From NCBI RefSeq assembly GCF_907165205.1, contig NC_058190.1:29911345-29975344 (forward strand): DNA of 64,000 nucleotides, written 5' to 3'. Both the position numbers and the translations under genes were made by a program. Source of the stretch: Coccinella septempunctata (Eukaryota > Arthropoda > Insecta > Coleoptera > Coccinellidae). Under the pieces are notes generated by a model. That model saw only the letters and a program-made list of their open reading frames with translations. It made no database searches and was not told where the DNA came from. Shown here in pieces: positions 1 to 12,361 of the stretch (positions within the stretch are counted from its first letter, which is position 1; each line of letters starts with the position of its first letter).

Positions 1-3000
1 ACTTATCGCCTGTGCTTCTATAATCACATCGATAAGTACGAATAAGGTTTCAGTATTCAAGCAGAAAATAGACCAACGCAACGGCTGCTCTAATATAGAG
101 TCTTCATAAACATCGCAGTTTTGTTACGCAGGTTACGCTGTGTAATGATTCTTGGATCTTGTAATCTATCACAGTTTTTAATGAAATATAAAAAGTCGAG
201 TATTAGTTATATTCTTGAAATATAATATTGATAGTTGTGTCCTTGGTAAGGTTGCGGAATGAAGGGACCTTGTTGTATTGTTCGATCAAAATCTGTTCCA
301 TCTTGAGAAATTCTAAGTGGTTTCAAGATACTAGAACATTGTTCCTACTGAACTGAGCAGGAAATGAAGTGGGACACCTGAAAAATGACTAGCTTTAGCT
401 ATTACTCTGGTAATGCTATATGCTGCCTTTGGCCGTTCGACACTGACACGCAAGGTAATTCTTTCAATTCCTTCTTGTTATATACAGGGTGTGAATGCAG
501 GACAACTATGCATAGAGGTCGAAAATGTGCCCTCCGATTTTCCCCTGCTCTTACGGTTATAGATCTGCCATTTAATCCCAATTTTGACCGCCCTGTAGTA
601 GGTACGTTTTTACTCGATAAATGAAATACTTAAGTTATTTTGTTATGAAAGATTGAATAATTCATTAAAGTCAGTATCAAAGTTCAGCTGATGTTCTCTA
701 AATTTGTGTCTCCAACAGATATTTCAACAATTTCGAGAGTGAAGAAGTTTTTTCTTAGAAAATCGAGTATATACCATATTAGAATTGAGCACCAAAGAAT
801 ACCGAGATGTGACCAGAAACCGTTTTTCAAATTTTTTATGGAAAATTGCATGTGAAATAAAAGAAAACTCGTTGAAATTTAAGGGAAGATGATAGTTTTC
901 ACTGCCGGGGAATATAGATTCCATTTTGCACTAAAAGTAAGTTTTTAGAAAATTTCCTATATTATTTAACGACCGATCCTCCGGTTTCTTCCTGCTCTGT
1001 ATTTGTTCTGAATGTTCTGGAAACATTACCCCCTTTACATATTTTAGAAGTAGGGTTAAATGCTTGTTTATATATCTTCTCGTTAGGTACCAAATATTCC
1101 AGATTAACTTTTCCGACCTGAAGCCTGAAGATGCTATTGTGATAGCGAAATACGTTTCGTGGATTAAAACTAATGTTAGTCAAAATCGTATAATTCTGTT
1201 TTTAGTTTAATCAATTCAATACAAAATATTGAGGATAATATTTTGTTTGTTCATTTTTAGAATACATCGAGAGAGGTTCTGAATTACAAGATTCTCAGCT
1301 CACTTCACCACCTCCAGGTCAATGGGTATCTACAGAAAACTGTGTGAGACGAAAGACGAACAAAAAAATGAAAAAACTCAATTATATTATAATTCAGATA
1401 ATTTATATCGGATGTTTTCAAAGGCAAGGTTCTTCTTCACAGAAGGTAGAACTCATCAAAATAAGTCGTTTAACCAAAAATTTTCTATATAAAATATCCA
1501 AGATGTCTGAGATACAACCCCTAGAAGTTCGACAAAAGTTCATTGAATCTCAAGTACGGGACTGTGGAAGGTGACGCCGGCATCGCAAAAACGAAACAAA
1601 ACATAAACATATGGCTGGACAATGAATGGTTCAGTACCAAGTTCATTGGATTAGATGCATCAGGTCACTTTTGAGAGAATCATAATTGTTGTATCGTGCA
1701 ATTTAGGATGAAAAAAATGTAGAAAATCGAGGCAGTTTCTTGAAAGTGCTTAGAACCCATTTTGACGACGATTGTTGGAATGTTCGAACAAGAAGATTGT
1801 GATGCCCATTGTAAAGAAATTAGTGGATAATTAAGACGAATTTTATTGGTGAGATTTTGAAGTATTACTCTATTTTTTACACTTGTGTCCTAAGTCTCTT
1901 CTCTGTCAGTTGGTATCGAAATGAGCCATTTCATAAAATCGTGTAAATTACTTAAAAATAATGAGAAACATTCGGCAATCCTAAGTTTCCATTTTCATTA
2001 CCACGTAAATATCGAACCAGCCAATATCCTAAACGAAATCACATAGTCGAATCAGGAGATAAATTTTTTCCCACTGCTTTGCCAAAATTCAGCTAAGAAA
2101 CAGTCTAGGGTCGTATTTCAGTAATCATTTTCAATTTTTTCTTGAACTTTGTCATTTTGAAAGTTTTGTATAGGTGCTTTTGGTGAAACGCTTCATTTTG
2201 ACCAGTCTACCTTCTGTTGAAAAAATAGCCTCACCTTCAAATACCCCCTGTATATGTAGACCTGACTTTAATTTCGAAAGAGATTCCAAGAAAGTTCATG
2301 ATGGCACAATTGAATAATTTATACTTAAACACCGGTTTGAAAGTAAAAGTCTAGACGGTGAGGATGAGAGTTGTTCGAATATTGTGCATCTGTAGACAAA
2401 TTATCTTATTCTCTGGTGAAACGTACGCCTCTTATATTTCAGAGGTTTATTTTTTCCAAATATAACTGTTGTGCCAACAGTAAGGTTTTCAACAGGATAT
2501 TAATAATTCCAGTTCAGAAAATTGGACTGAATGGAAATCTTGCCGAGTTTCCTCATTTTCCATCCCCTTGCCGTCTTTGAGGATTGACATAGAGGAAGTT
2601 GAATTTCCGATATTATTACAAGGTATTCCATTTCAGCCACTGTAGAAAATAATTATATCGAAAATTATAATACTGCGTCTTCGAAGGCGGAAATTCGATA
2701 TCAAATCAGATTCGTTGATTTGGAATGTAATTCGCTTGGATTTGAAAATTGAAAGGTTTCATTTTGAACGGCCCGATATTTTGACAGCTATCACATTTAG
2801 AAATGTAATTTTTTGACAGACGCGGCCACTGAAACCTATGATAAAAGGAAATGGAATACGTTTAACTATAAACAGGGTGATGAATGTTTAGAATTGAGTC
2901 GAAAGCAAACATAAGCAATAGTAGAGGTATTTTTTAAAAAAATTATGCCATGCGGATTATGCTATTTTAATGGTGATCTACAGCGACTGCTACATCGATT

Positions 3001-3050
3001 TCAAACAACAGCCAAAAATTTCAATATAATCATCGCATCCCATCAAACTA
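1..3050. other. Intergenic, degraded repeat sequence
   Basis: No supportable gene. Short AT-rich open frames occur but none has recognisable motifs, codon bias or convincing splice context. Isolated transposon-end-like strings are present near 484 (tatacagggtg), near 2248 (ccccctgtatatg, inverted) and near 2874 (aacagggtgatg). These look like relics of tacagggtg-ended DNA elements, but I cannot pair their terminal repeats with confidence. Confidence 0.5.
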
Positions 3051-3590
3051 TGCAGTGTACAAATTTAGGAGCAGAAATTTCTTCTGGAAAAACTTGTTTA
3101 CTTGTACCAAGGAGTACGAACTGAGTCGAATAAAGCATCACGAATATCTGAATGCTTAAGAGGAATAATATGGAAGAACAAACATATGACAGCAGAAAGC
3201 AAAGTCCTCATATACAAAACCACGTTGAGGCCAATATTGAAGTACGCAGCAGAAAACCCGCTCTTGACCTTCGAAACAACGAGTCTGATGAGAAGTAAGG
3301 AGATGAAAATCCTGCGAATAATAAAGACAACAACACTGCGGGACCAAGCAAGAAGCAAGGTTATACCGGAAGAATTGGAAATATAGGTTATTGTTTAGTT
3401 TGTACGGTCAAGACGCTGAAACTGGAAAGATCACGTGGAAAAAATGAGAAATGATCGATGAGCAAAGTGGGCATAGCAAAGAACGAAAAGCCAAATTCAA
3501 AGCGCCCTACCGGCCCACAACCAAAGAGATAGTATGTAAGTTGGATGTCCACATCACAAGAGGCTGGATGAACATTCATTCATTCATTGC
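3050..3590 (+). mobile_element. LINE 3' fragment (reverse transcriptase C-terminus)
   Basis: The open frame at 3102-3386 matches the region just after the reverse transcriptase domain of insect endonuclease/RT non-LTR elements. Key strings are IYKTTLRPILKYAAE and, further on, KILRIIKTTTLRD. After a stop and frameshift the reading continues to about 3579 with the family's usual tail (a W-x-DHVEKM motif, then a PTG-x-P-x-KR region). The copy is 5' truncated, lacks endonuclease and the FADD box, and ends at an (ATTC)n stretch near 3570-3588. It abuts a second LINE of opposite orientation. Dead copy; family assignment is from recall of motif pattern only. Confidence 0.75.
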
Positions 3591-4800
3591 TGTATCCCGT
3601 TACCGAGAATAAATCTACAAAAAGACTCAAAACAAAACTTATAATTTCTTAGGGTTACTTGCGGCTGTGTGCCCTCCTCTGACTGAAGAGACCCAACCGT
3701 GCCTACAGATCCTTCCACACTCCGATCATGGATAGTCACCAACCAGATCTGGCTGCCGCTGTATTCTTCTTGATTCCCCATTATTACTTTGGACAAAAGA
3801 CCTCCACTTTGATCTGTCTAACGCTAGTTGTTGCCAGTTGTGATTGGCATTAACTGATTTTAGGGATTGATGCAGTATAATGACCTCCACTTCCGAGCTC
3901 CCTCTGTGAATTCGTCTTACAGAACTATTTTGGAGAGTCTTTTATCTTGCATCCTCAGAATGTGGCCGCTTCATCTGAGTCGGGCCCTCGTTACTTGAGT
4001 CTCAATTGTTATACAACTCGCGCGCTGCAAGACTTCTGCATTTGAAACTTTGTGGAACCATCTGATGTGCATTATTTTTCGTAGATTACGTTGTTGAGTT
4101 TGTCTAAGCTGTTTAATATGTCGCTTGTAGAGCGTACAGCTTTCGCTTCCGTAAATAAGCGTTTAGAGGACCACTGCTTTGTAAACAGCTGTCTTCGTCA
4201 TCAGATTGATGTCGTGATTTTAAAACACTTTGTCCTTTAGCTTCCAGAATGTCCGTGATGCCGAATTGATACGGTTGTGTATTTCCGTGTCCAGGTTAGC
4301 CCTAGTATTTATGAAGCTTCCCAAGTATTTGAACTGCTCGACCTGTTCTAGAGCTTCATCCTCCAGGCTGATATCCGTTTGACTTACGGACTTACCAGGA
4401 TTCTGATTTTGTCAATATTGAATCTAAGGTCTAAAGCTTCGTACATATGTTTATAGGTGTCCAACATAATCTGTAGATCCTCTGAGCTGCTAGCGATAAG
4501 TGTACTGCATATGTCTGCATATTGAAGTTCAAGTTAAACAGGCCTCCATCAAATCTGAATCTTATTATGTCAGCAATTGTCGAGACAGCTATGGCGAGAA
4601 TATTGAACAGTAAAGGCGCTAACACGCAACCTTGTTTTATTGCAGAATTGGTTAAGAAATGGTCGGTTGTAGAGCCATTATGCTGTATTCTAGCGGTGTT
4701 GTTGGTATGGAGGCTTTTACACACTGCTAAGAATTTTTCGGGCATTCCAAGGCTTTCCATGATTTTCCATAGCGCTCTCCTATTCACCGGATGTACAGAT
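3590..4800 (-). mobile_element. LINE fragment (RTE/BovB-like reverse transcriptase), degenerate
   Basis: Read on the minus strand from about 4795 downwards. It opens inside the RT domain (VNRRALWKIME), runs through IQHNG and IKQGCVLAPLLFN, and has a decayed FADD box reading YADIC. After further stops and frameshifts it continues with QVEQFKYLGSFIN, YGSESCTLYKR and RRNLRKIM-like blocks to about 3700. These blocks occur in this order in RTE-like endonuclease-reverse transcriptases. It is 5' truncated just beside an (AAG)n tract and carries many stops, so it is a pseudogene copy. The 3' end faces the LINE fragment at 3050-3590. Confidence 0.78.
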
Positions 4801-4834
4801 GATAAGAAGAAATGGTCTCAAATATAAAGTGGAA

Positions 4835-4853
4835 CAAGAAGAAGAAGAAGAAG
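4835..4853. repeat. (AAG)n microsatellite
   Basis: Pure aag/gaa trinucleotide repeat immediately beyond the truncated 5' end of the minus-strand LINE fragment. Confidence 0.9.
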
Positions 4854-5291
4854 ATTTTATCAAGGAGTTATAGGTGTAAAATGTACTCTTTTTCGAGATA
4901 TTTACTCCAGTGTATGCTGTTCAAGCAACTAATGGCTCCCCTGGCTTGGATGTGAACAGTTCAAGAACTGTCGAATATAACTCCCAGGTACGACTACTTA
5001 CATATATTCCTCACATATTTTTTTTCTACTGGATCGGTGACTTGAGAATTATTTTCTTTTCATATAGAGGCAAATAAATATTTTGTTTTTTCTACATTAA
5101 TTGTAAGTCCTCATTCGTCCAATGTCTCCTGAGTTGTATGTATGCAAGATCATTTTTGTCCCCCTCAAGGGGCTGCTGCTGCTAGTATCTTTAGAAAGTT
5201 GTAGACTACATATATTTATTCCTCAATCACGGATACAAACAGACCTAAATCAAATATATTATCCACAAATCCACATGATATTATCCAAAGC

Positions 5292-5302
5292 AACTAAATG
5301 TA
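5292..5302. repeat. Candidate target-site duplication, left copy
   Basis: The string aactaaatgta occurs here and again at 10681-10691, directly after the A-rich tail of the LINE. The part not shared with the A tail is ctaaatgta (9 bp). If correct, it sets the LINE 5' end at 5303. Confidence 0.55.
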
Positions 5303-5609
5303 GGGATTTCTCGTTGGTCCACGTACGAGTATACACGTGCTACGACAACGGGAAAATTAATTTCATATCACAGGTTTATGCAGTATTTCTGGCATGAATT
5401 GGAAATAAGTGTTTAGATCCGAAATCATTTAATATTTCCTGGTGAAACTGAAATTGTGAATTAGTGATTATTCTTAAGAGTGAGATATTTTTTCTATATT
5501 ACCAACAATAAGAGCAGACTACTCTCAGGGACATTCCCACGAGGGAATTTCCAGATGTTTCTTATCAGAAACTCCAACTATCTGAAATTAATCGATTAGA
5601 GATAACAAA

Positions 5610-6954
5610 ATGAACACACCTGGTCAGTCTTCCTCTGAGTACAGGGGTGGACAATCTTATGTAAACGCTGCTAAGAAATCCCGAAGAGTTAGAAATCCAT
5701 CAAGAGATCAAGCCATTGTAATGACGTTCAACGACAAATTTAAAATAGTGGACTACGCCGAAGCAACAGCAACATTCGTGGGAGCAAAAAACATAATACA
5801 TATATCAAGAATATCAAATAATAGAATATGCATATTTCTGAACAGTAAAACTCTGGTAGACAAATTTCTCATTGAAAACGAAGAAGAAGATCACAGTGAG
5901 AAGATTGATATCACCAGCAAAAAGACTCATTGTTTCAAATGTATGTCCCTCAATTCCCAATGAGATCATAGAAGAAGCGTTGAAATCTATAAACTTGAAA
6001 CTAGTTTCCCCAATTCTACCACTTCGAGCTGGAATTCAAGGAGATGAATTTAGTCATGTACTGAGTTTCAGAAGACAAGTATATATAGACGAAACCGAAA
6101 ACATTGTCAATACATCATTACTAATCACACACGATAACACCACTTATAGAATTTATATATCCACTGACACTATGGAATGTTTCATATGTAAAAAAACAGG
6201 TCATATATCTAGCAACTGTCCAGAAACTAAATCAAAAACACCACATGAAACTGAACAAGAAAAAGAAAACAGCTCGTATAATGCAGTGATGGAAACCCCT
6301 GCAAAAGAACAGAATGATAGTGATATTCAACCGAACATTACAGAAGTCGACATCACATCTAATGAACAGAAATCACACAAAGAAGAACCTTTCACGAAAA
6401 AGAGACAACGCTCACCATCAAATTCAATTTTGTCTAATCAGCAATCAGATATTCAACAAGGATCCCCCAAAAATGATACAAATGATCAAACTATGAAACC
6501 ACCAGACTCAGCAAAATTGAAACATTCAAGAAGAAAGAAAAAACCAAAAATATCACCATATTCAACATCCGAAAAAACAGAACAACTTATAGACCACAAC
6601 TATTTAAGCTCTGTTATAAAAACACTTCCCGGAAATCACACCTTATCAGATATCAATCTCATAGGGTTTTTAGAATCATCATTTGGAAAAAACGACATAA
6701 TAACAGAAGCGAAACGTTATACAGACGACATTGACGGTTTAATACAAATGTTACACGATTTATATCCTCATATACAACAGCGTTCTCTGAAGTATAGAAT
6801 CACAAGAATAAGTAAAAAATTGAAAGGATACAGCGACACAGAAACATCAGATGAATGTGAGTCACTTCGAAATTCCCAAACTGAATTGAACCAAACTGAA
6901 GACATTACCACATCACAATCCGACAACGACATTCAAGATACTACAATGGAATAG
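5610..6954 (+). pseudogene. LINE ORF1 (nucleic-acid-binding, CCHC zinc knuckle), frameshifted
   Basis: ORF1 of the I-group LINE. The first frame starts with ATG at 5610 (MNTPGQSSSEYRGG) and runs to a stop at 5963. The true continuation is in the next frame from about 5872 to 6954, so a one-base change lies in or near the gaagaagaag run around 5871-5900. The middle part carries a zinc knuckle CFICKKTGHISSNC (C-x2-C-x4-H-x4-C, encoded about 6178-6219). The rest is a hydrophilic, Ser/Thr/Lys-rich tail ending DIQDTTME. In this family ORF1 binds the element RNA to form the ribonucleoprotein. It overlaps ORF2 by a short stretch in a different frame, as is common in these elements. Confidence 0.85.
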
Positions 6955-9900
6955 CTGTGGATTTTATCCACGCCTAGAAAATATCCAAAATTTAGTAAAG
7001 TCAACCGACCCTCACATCTTATGCATTCAAGAAACCAACTTCAAGGAAAACAAAACAGGTAAATTGAGCCATTACCATGCTTTTCACAAGATAAGATCCA
7101 CGAACAACAAAGCAAGTGGAGGATCATCAATATTTGTGAAAGATAGTTTACATGCTGAGGAGATAACCATAACAACGCAATTTGAAGCAATAGTAGTAAA
7201 AGTATGGGCCCCAATCCAATTACAATATGTAATGTATATATACCAAATGACAAGACCTTCACTAAGAATGATATCAAAAACTTAGTAAATCAACTGTCGA
7301 GACCGTTTATTTTAGTGGGAGATTTTAATGCTCACAATACCTTATGGGGATCCGCAAAGTGTTGTCGTAGAGGACGGTTTATTCACTGGGCCATGGATGA
7401 GTTAGATATTGGTCTCCTGAATACAGAAGCCCCAAAACATTTTAACCAGGCTACAGGTACATTCTCAAACATCGATCTAAGTTTCTGCGACCCACGCATA
7501 TTGCTTACACTTGAATGGGAAGTCTTGGATGATCTACATGATAGCGACCAGTTCCCTATCTTAATAGAAAAAGAAAATGTGCCACAACCAGAATTGAAAC
7601 AATTAGGATGGAAAATCAAACATGCCAACTGGGAAAAATTTAAGGAACAACTACAACTAGTACAGGATCACGTAATCACAGGAGACATAGATTATGATGT
7701 CGCTAAGTTCACAGAACACCTGATAAAGGCAGCTGAATCTAGTATAGGAAAATTCCAAGCCAAATATAAATCAAAAATAGTTCCATGGTGGACAGAACTA
7801 TGCTCAGAAGCAATTCAGCTGCGAAAAAAGGCACTTAACAAATATCGTAGGCAAAAAACTCTAGATAATCTCATAGAAGTGAAGAGACAAAAGGCAAAAA
7901 CAAAGCTAGTTTTGAAGAATGCGAAGAAAGAGAATTGGCAAAATTTTATATCATCGATATCCTGTTCAACTCAACCCAAGGAAGTGTGGAACAACATCAA
8001 ACGTGTTCAAGGAAATCATACACAATTCAATATAGCTGCTTTAAAAAATGAGCATGGAAATATTATAACAAGCCCCAACTTAATAGCAGAAGACCTAGCT
8101 GATACTATGGAGAAGCAGTTTAGCGAGAGCAGCCTCAATGATGAATATCGTACAAGAAAAGAAAATCTAGAAAGCATACCTCTAGACATAGACGATAACA
8201 ACAATCATAGCATCAATAACCCCTTTTCCAAAGAAGAACTACTAACACCTATACAGAATTAAAAAAACTCAGCAGCTGGACCAAATGATGTTCCCATGAT
8301 ATTTTATAAACATCTCCCAGAAAAACTCTTGACACACCTGCTAGAGCTAAATAACAAAATTTACACAGAGCATATTTTTCCCCGAAAATGGCAAGAAGCA
8401 ACAATTCTACCACTGCTAAAAAATGACAAACCAAAATTGAAAGCGGAATCATATCGTCCAATAGCACTCACATGTACTGGCTGTAAGATCCTGGAGAAAA
8501 TGGTTAATGAAAGACTCACGTGGTATCTAGACTCCGAAAACAAACTTAGCAGAACACAAACAGGATTTAGGAAGAACCATTGTACACTCGACAACCTGAT
8601 ACTCCTTCAAACAGAAATAACAAATGCCTTCGCAAATAACGAAATAGTTGTTGTTGTGTTTTGTGATGTGAAGAAGGCGTATGACCGATGTTGGCGCAGA
8701 AACATTCTAAATAATTTACAAGAAGCTGGTCTTAATGGTAATATAATGCATTTTATGAATAACTAACCAAGGATCAGCCCAATGGAGTACCACAGGGATC
8801 GGTCGTAAGCCCATCTCTATTCAAAGTAGGAATAGACAAAGTGGACTCGGAAGAAAGAATATGTAAACCAGTCAAGTGTAAGAAGTTCGCAGATGATAAA
8901 TGTTACATGTGTAGAGGAAGAAATCTGGAAACCGTCAGACTACAGATGCAGAACACGTTGAATAAACTGGAAGAATGGTCAATGGAAACAGGATTCGTTC
9001 TCTCTACACAAAAAAGCAAAGTAATGATATTCACAAGACGCCAAACAAAAGATAAAATAATTAATATCCAAATATATGGGAACACATTAGAAACAGTCAA
9101 CCAACACAAATTCTTAGGGCTAATATGGGACAACAAACTAACATGGCGATCACACATAGAGTATTTAAAGAAAGAAAGTACAAAAAGAATTACCTTACTA
9201 CGTGTACTTTCACACAGATCATGGGGTGCAGACGAGGACACATTGTTGAAAATTTACAGAGATATTATAAGGTCCAAACTATAATATGGCTCAATAGTCT
9301 ACTCATCTGCTAATAAAACAGATTTAAAAAAATTGAATTCAGTACACAATGTATCCCTTAGAATTTGCTTGGGAGCATTCCCTACCAGCCCAATAGAAAG
9401 TATTTATAGAGAGGCAAATGAGCTTCCATTGGACCTAAGAAGACCATACAACTTATTCCAGTATGCAGCGAGAATTTCATCACATCGCAATCACATAGTC
9501 TACAGTGAACTATTCAATACAGCATATGTTGAGAAATATAACTCAAAAAAAAACGTACCCCAAAACCACCAGCACAGATTCTTGAAGCATCGGACATAAA
9601 ACTATTACAGAGCACAACACAAACTACACCCTTGAAAGTTCCTCCATGGAAATTGAAAAGACCAATAATAGACTTATCACTAACGACACACAGAGAATAT
9701 AACTCAACAAAACAGGAAATGAAACAGAGAACAATGGAAAAAATTTCTAGTTATAGCTCTTTGGTCATATATACAGATGGATCAGACTGCCATCACAACG
9801 TTGGAAGCGCGGTGTATTCAGAAAATATGGAACTGAAATATAAACTACCATCAATATGCACAATAAACACTGTAGAATTATTCGCAGTCTGGAAAGCCTT

Positions 9901-10570
9901 GGAACAGTTAGAGACAACAAGCACAGACAATCGACGCATATTAATTTGTTCCGACTCCTTGGCAGCTCTCAAATCATTGAAGACATGCAACAGTAACTCT
10001 CCACTTGTGATCCAAATACTAAGCATAGTACATCGGTTACATGAGAAAAATGTTTCAGTGGCATTTTTGTGGATCCCATTTCATATAGAAGTGCCAGGAA
10101 ACGAGAGAGCTGACATCTTAGCAAAAACGGCATCTGAAGAATCAACACCATTGGAGAACTATCAATCCTCGGAAGATGTAAAAACATATTACAAATCCAG
10201 AGCATACGAACTATGGCAAACCCGCTGGTCACAAACAAATTCAAAACTACATGAATGTGAAAAAACAGTAAAAAAAGCTCCGGTAACACCACTCAATCGT
10301 AAGGAGCAAATCAGTTTGAGGAGACTACGAATAGGTCACACAGCCATAACACACAAATACCACTTAGAAAACACTGAACCACCAATATGTACCACCTGCA
10401 ACCACAACCTTACCGTGAAATACATCCTAATAGATTGCCCCAGATTCGAAGAAGAGAGAAGAGCTGCAGCAATGGGGGACAACCTAAACGATATTCTGAA
10501 CGTAGATCCTATTAGCGCTAGGCGATTGTATCATTATTTGAATGCAATTAACGTTGTAAATGATATTTGA
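6941..10570 (+). pseudogene. LINE ORF2 (endonuclease-reverse transcriptase-RNase H), multiply disrupted
   Basis: ORF2 opens within the ORF1 end with the usual endonuclease start LQWNSCGFYPRLENIQ. Endonuclease motifs are QETNF, VGDFNAHNTLWGS and SNIDLSF. RT motifs are ESYRPIALT, FCDVKKAYDRCW, NGVPQGSVVSPSLF and KKFADDKCYM. RNase H keeps its catalytic series YTDGS, TVELFA, CSDSLAAL and NERADILAK. A cysteine-rich tail with CTTCNHN and DCPRFEEER follows. Lesions are: a frameshift near 7205, an in-frame TAA at 8260-8262, a frame-changing deletion near 8764 that removes sequence between RT boxes, an in-frame TAA at 9282-9284, and a frameshift in the nine-A run at 9545-9553. Each domain is otherwise well preserved, so the copy is moderately young but dead. 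Confidence 0.9.
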
Positions 10571-10680
10571 ATTTTTTTTTAACCAGTCAATTTTTTAATA
10601 CGTAGTAGGAGATGCAAATGACCTAGAAGTCGAAGCATCTCAAATGCTTAGCATTGTTTTTTTTCTGTAAATAAAAAAAA

Positions 10681-10691
10681 AACTAAATGTA
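10681..10691. repeat. Candidate target-site duplication, right copy
   Basis: Second aactaaatgta, directly after the LINE A tail; pairs with 5292-5302. Confidence 0.55.
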
Positions 10692-10978
10692 ATGCACATA
10701 TTCCAAATACAAAACAAGACAAAACCAAAAAAGCAACAACATTACATACTATCAGAAAAATAAATAAAAGGCACGAATGAGACCAAATTAAGTTATCTCT
10801 GAGCCAAATTATCATGGTGGTTGGTACTGCAAGCGAGTCATGTAGCATAAATATGTTTGAGAATATATTATTTGAGAAACTTGTTCTGAATATTCTCAAG
10901 TTGGTTAACATACATAGACTTTATACTGAGGGCACCAAACCACACTGGCAAAGCAGAGCCGACTAAAATATAGGCATT

Positions 10979-11714
10979 ATCCAGGGTGTCCGGGAGGAAT
11001 GCCACGTACGGATACGGAGTTTTTAATCGCCCAAGTGCCTTCGTTTGGGATATACAGGGTGATCTTCATCTTATGAGTGAAATTTCACAGTTCAATAACT
11101 CTTGTACTAATCGACCGAATGATTTCGAATTTTGTAGTTTTGTCACCTTTTACTATAGCCTTTCTTCAATATTTCTGAAACTGAATAAATCAGATATGTC
11201 CTGGGAAAATTTAAGACTTTTCTATTTTCGTGAATAATGGATCACCCTGTACGTGGACATCATGATTTTTATTCGTTTTCATAACCACAAAGAATTACTG
11301 CTTGGTCATATAGGGTGACCATTTACATTCCCTCCAATAAATCTTGAACTCATGGGTTATAGGTAAAATTATTTCAAATTTTACAGTTTTCTCACCTTAT
11401 GCGAATAAGGTGCGTGAATAATATGATTTTTATAAATGAAAATAAAAACTAGTGTTTAAGAAGTGAGTTCAGATCAGAACATCAAATCATAAAAAAAGTT
11501 TTCATAAATAAAACGAATTTATTTGAGAAAACTTACTGGATGATGAAAATAACAAAAAACAGCAAATGAATTGAAAGGAAAAACTTTCAGTTTAGGAATT
11601 GTTAAAAATGGTATCCCTCCACCTCAATACTTTTTTGAACGCGTTGATATAAAAGTGGTTTCACAGCTTCTTCTTTGGTATCCATTTGTCGCATTCTTCC
11701 CGGAACACCCTATA
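10979..11714. mobile_element. Non-autonomous DNA transposon with terminal inverted repeats
   Basis: The left end reads ccagggtgtccgggaggaat and the right end, on the opposite strand, agggtgttccgggaagaat. About 20 bp of inverted termini are shared, spanning roughly 735 bp. No transposase frame is recognisable. A second, smaller pair of inverted ends (11052-11253) lies inside it. Confidence 0.6.
11052..11253. mobile_element. Small MITE nested in the 10979-11714 element
   Basis: Ends are tatacagggtgatc and gatcaccctgtac, inverted, with about 200 bp of AT-rich filler. Non-coding. Confidence 0.5.
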
Positions 11715-12361
11715 TAAGGAACGGATAGGGCCAACACCAAGAAAAACCTTAGAATGACGAATAATATAGCCCAATAGTTTATGTGGCAATTAAAAATTAA
11801 TTTGGAATCGAATGTAATTCCAAGGTCTCTGTCGTGGTCATTGCTCTGAATGAAGGTTTCCTCAATTTTATAAAGAATTAGTTCTATTTAGATTTCTCGT
11901 GAATGTGATGGTACTGCTTTTTGACAAGTTCAGGAAAAAGCTGTCTTCTTTACATTATTCTACCAATCTTTTAATATCTGACTGCAATTCGAAGCTCTCA
12001 GCCAATGAAAGTATTCAAATGAATAGTTTTATGTCGTCGGTATATTTTGTAGGCGGCAAAATTTGTATTCGGCAAATTCCGAAAGAGAGCTTCGCCAAAT
12101 TGTTAATTCAACCATCTTTGAAACAACGTGACTCTTCAACGGATCGTTTCCGGGCATGACTCCATAAGTTTTCAACGTATTTTGAGATTTTAAAGATATA
12201 CAGGGTGTTTCAAAACTCGAGGCGAAAAATTAAGGAACATATAGAGACTGATATTCTTGATTAAACGTAAAAAAAATTTTTGGCCGTTGGGGCTTCGTTT
12301 CCGAGTTTTTGAACATTAATGTTTCTGTATGCAACCAATTAAATTTCATAAATTACAGTAA

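Larger units (their letters stand above)
5303..10680 (+). mobile_element. Near full-length I-group non-LTR retrotransposon (inactive)
   Basis: About 5.4 kb. The order is: 5' leader to 5609, ORF1 with one zinc knuckle (5610-6954), overlapping ORF2 with endonuclease, reverse transcriptase and RNase H (to 10570), and a short 3' UTR ending in an A-rich tail (ataaaaaaaaaa near 10671-10682). RNase H downstream of RT together with a CCHC ORF1 is characteristic of the I group of LINEs and not of jockey or RTE. Flanking aactaaatgta repeats suggest target-primed insertion. The copy has at least six coding lesions and cannot encode its proteins. The exact clade (I, Nimb or a relative) cannot be decided by eye. 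Confidence 0.88.

Noticed and set aside
484..2253. Possible DNA transposon bounded by tatacagggtg and ccccctgtatatg
   Set aside because: Similarity of the two ends does not extend far enough beyond the common tacaggg core.
4522..4827. Plus-strand 101-codon open frame
   Set aside because: Antisense shadow of the minus-strand reverse transcriptase fragment.
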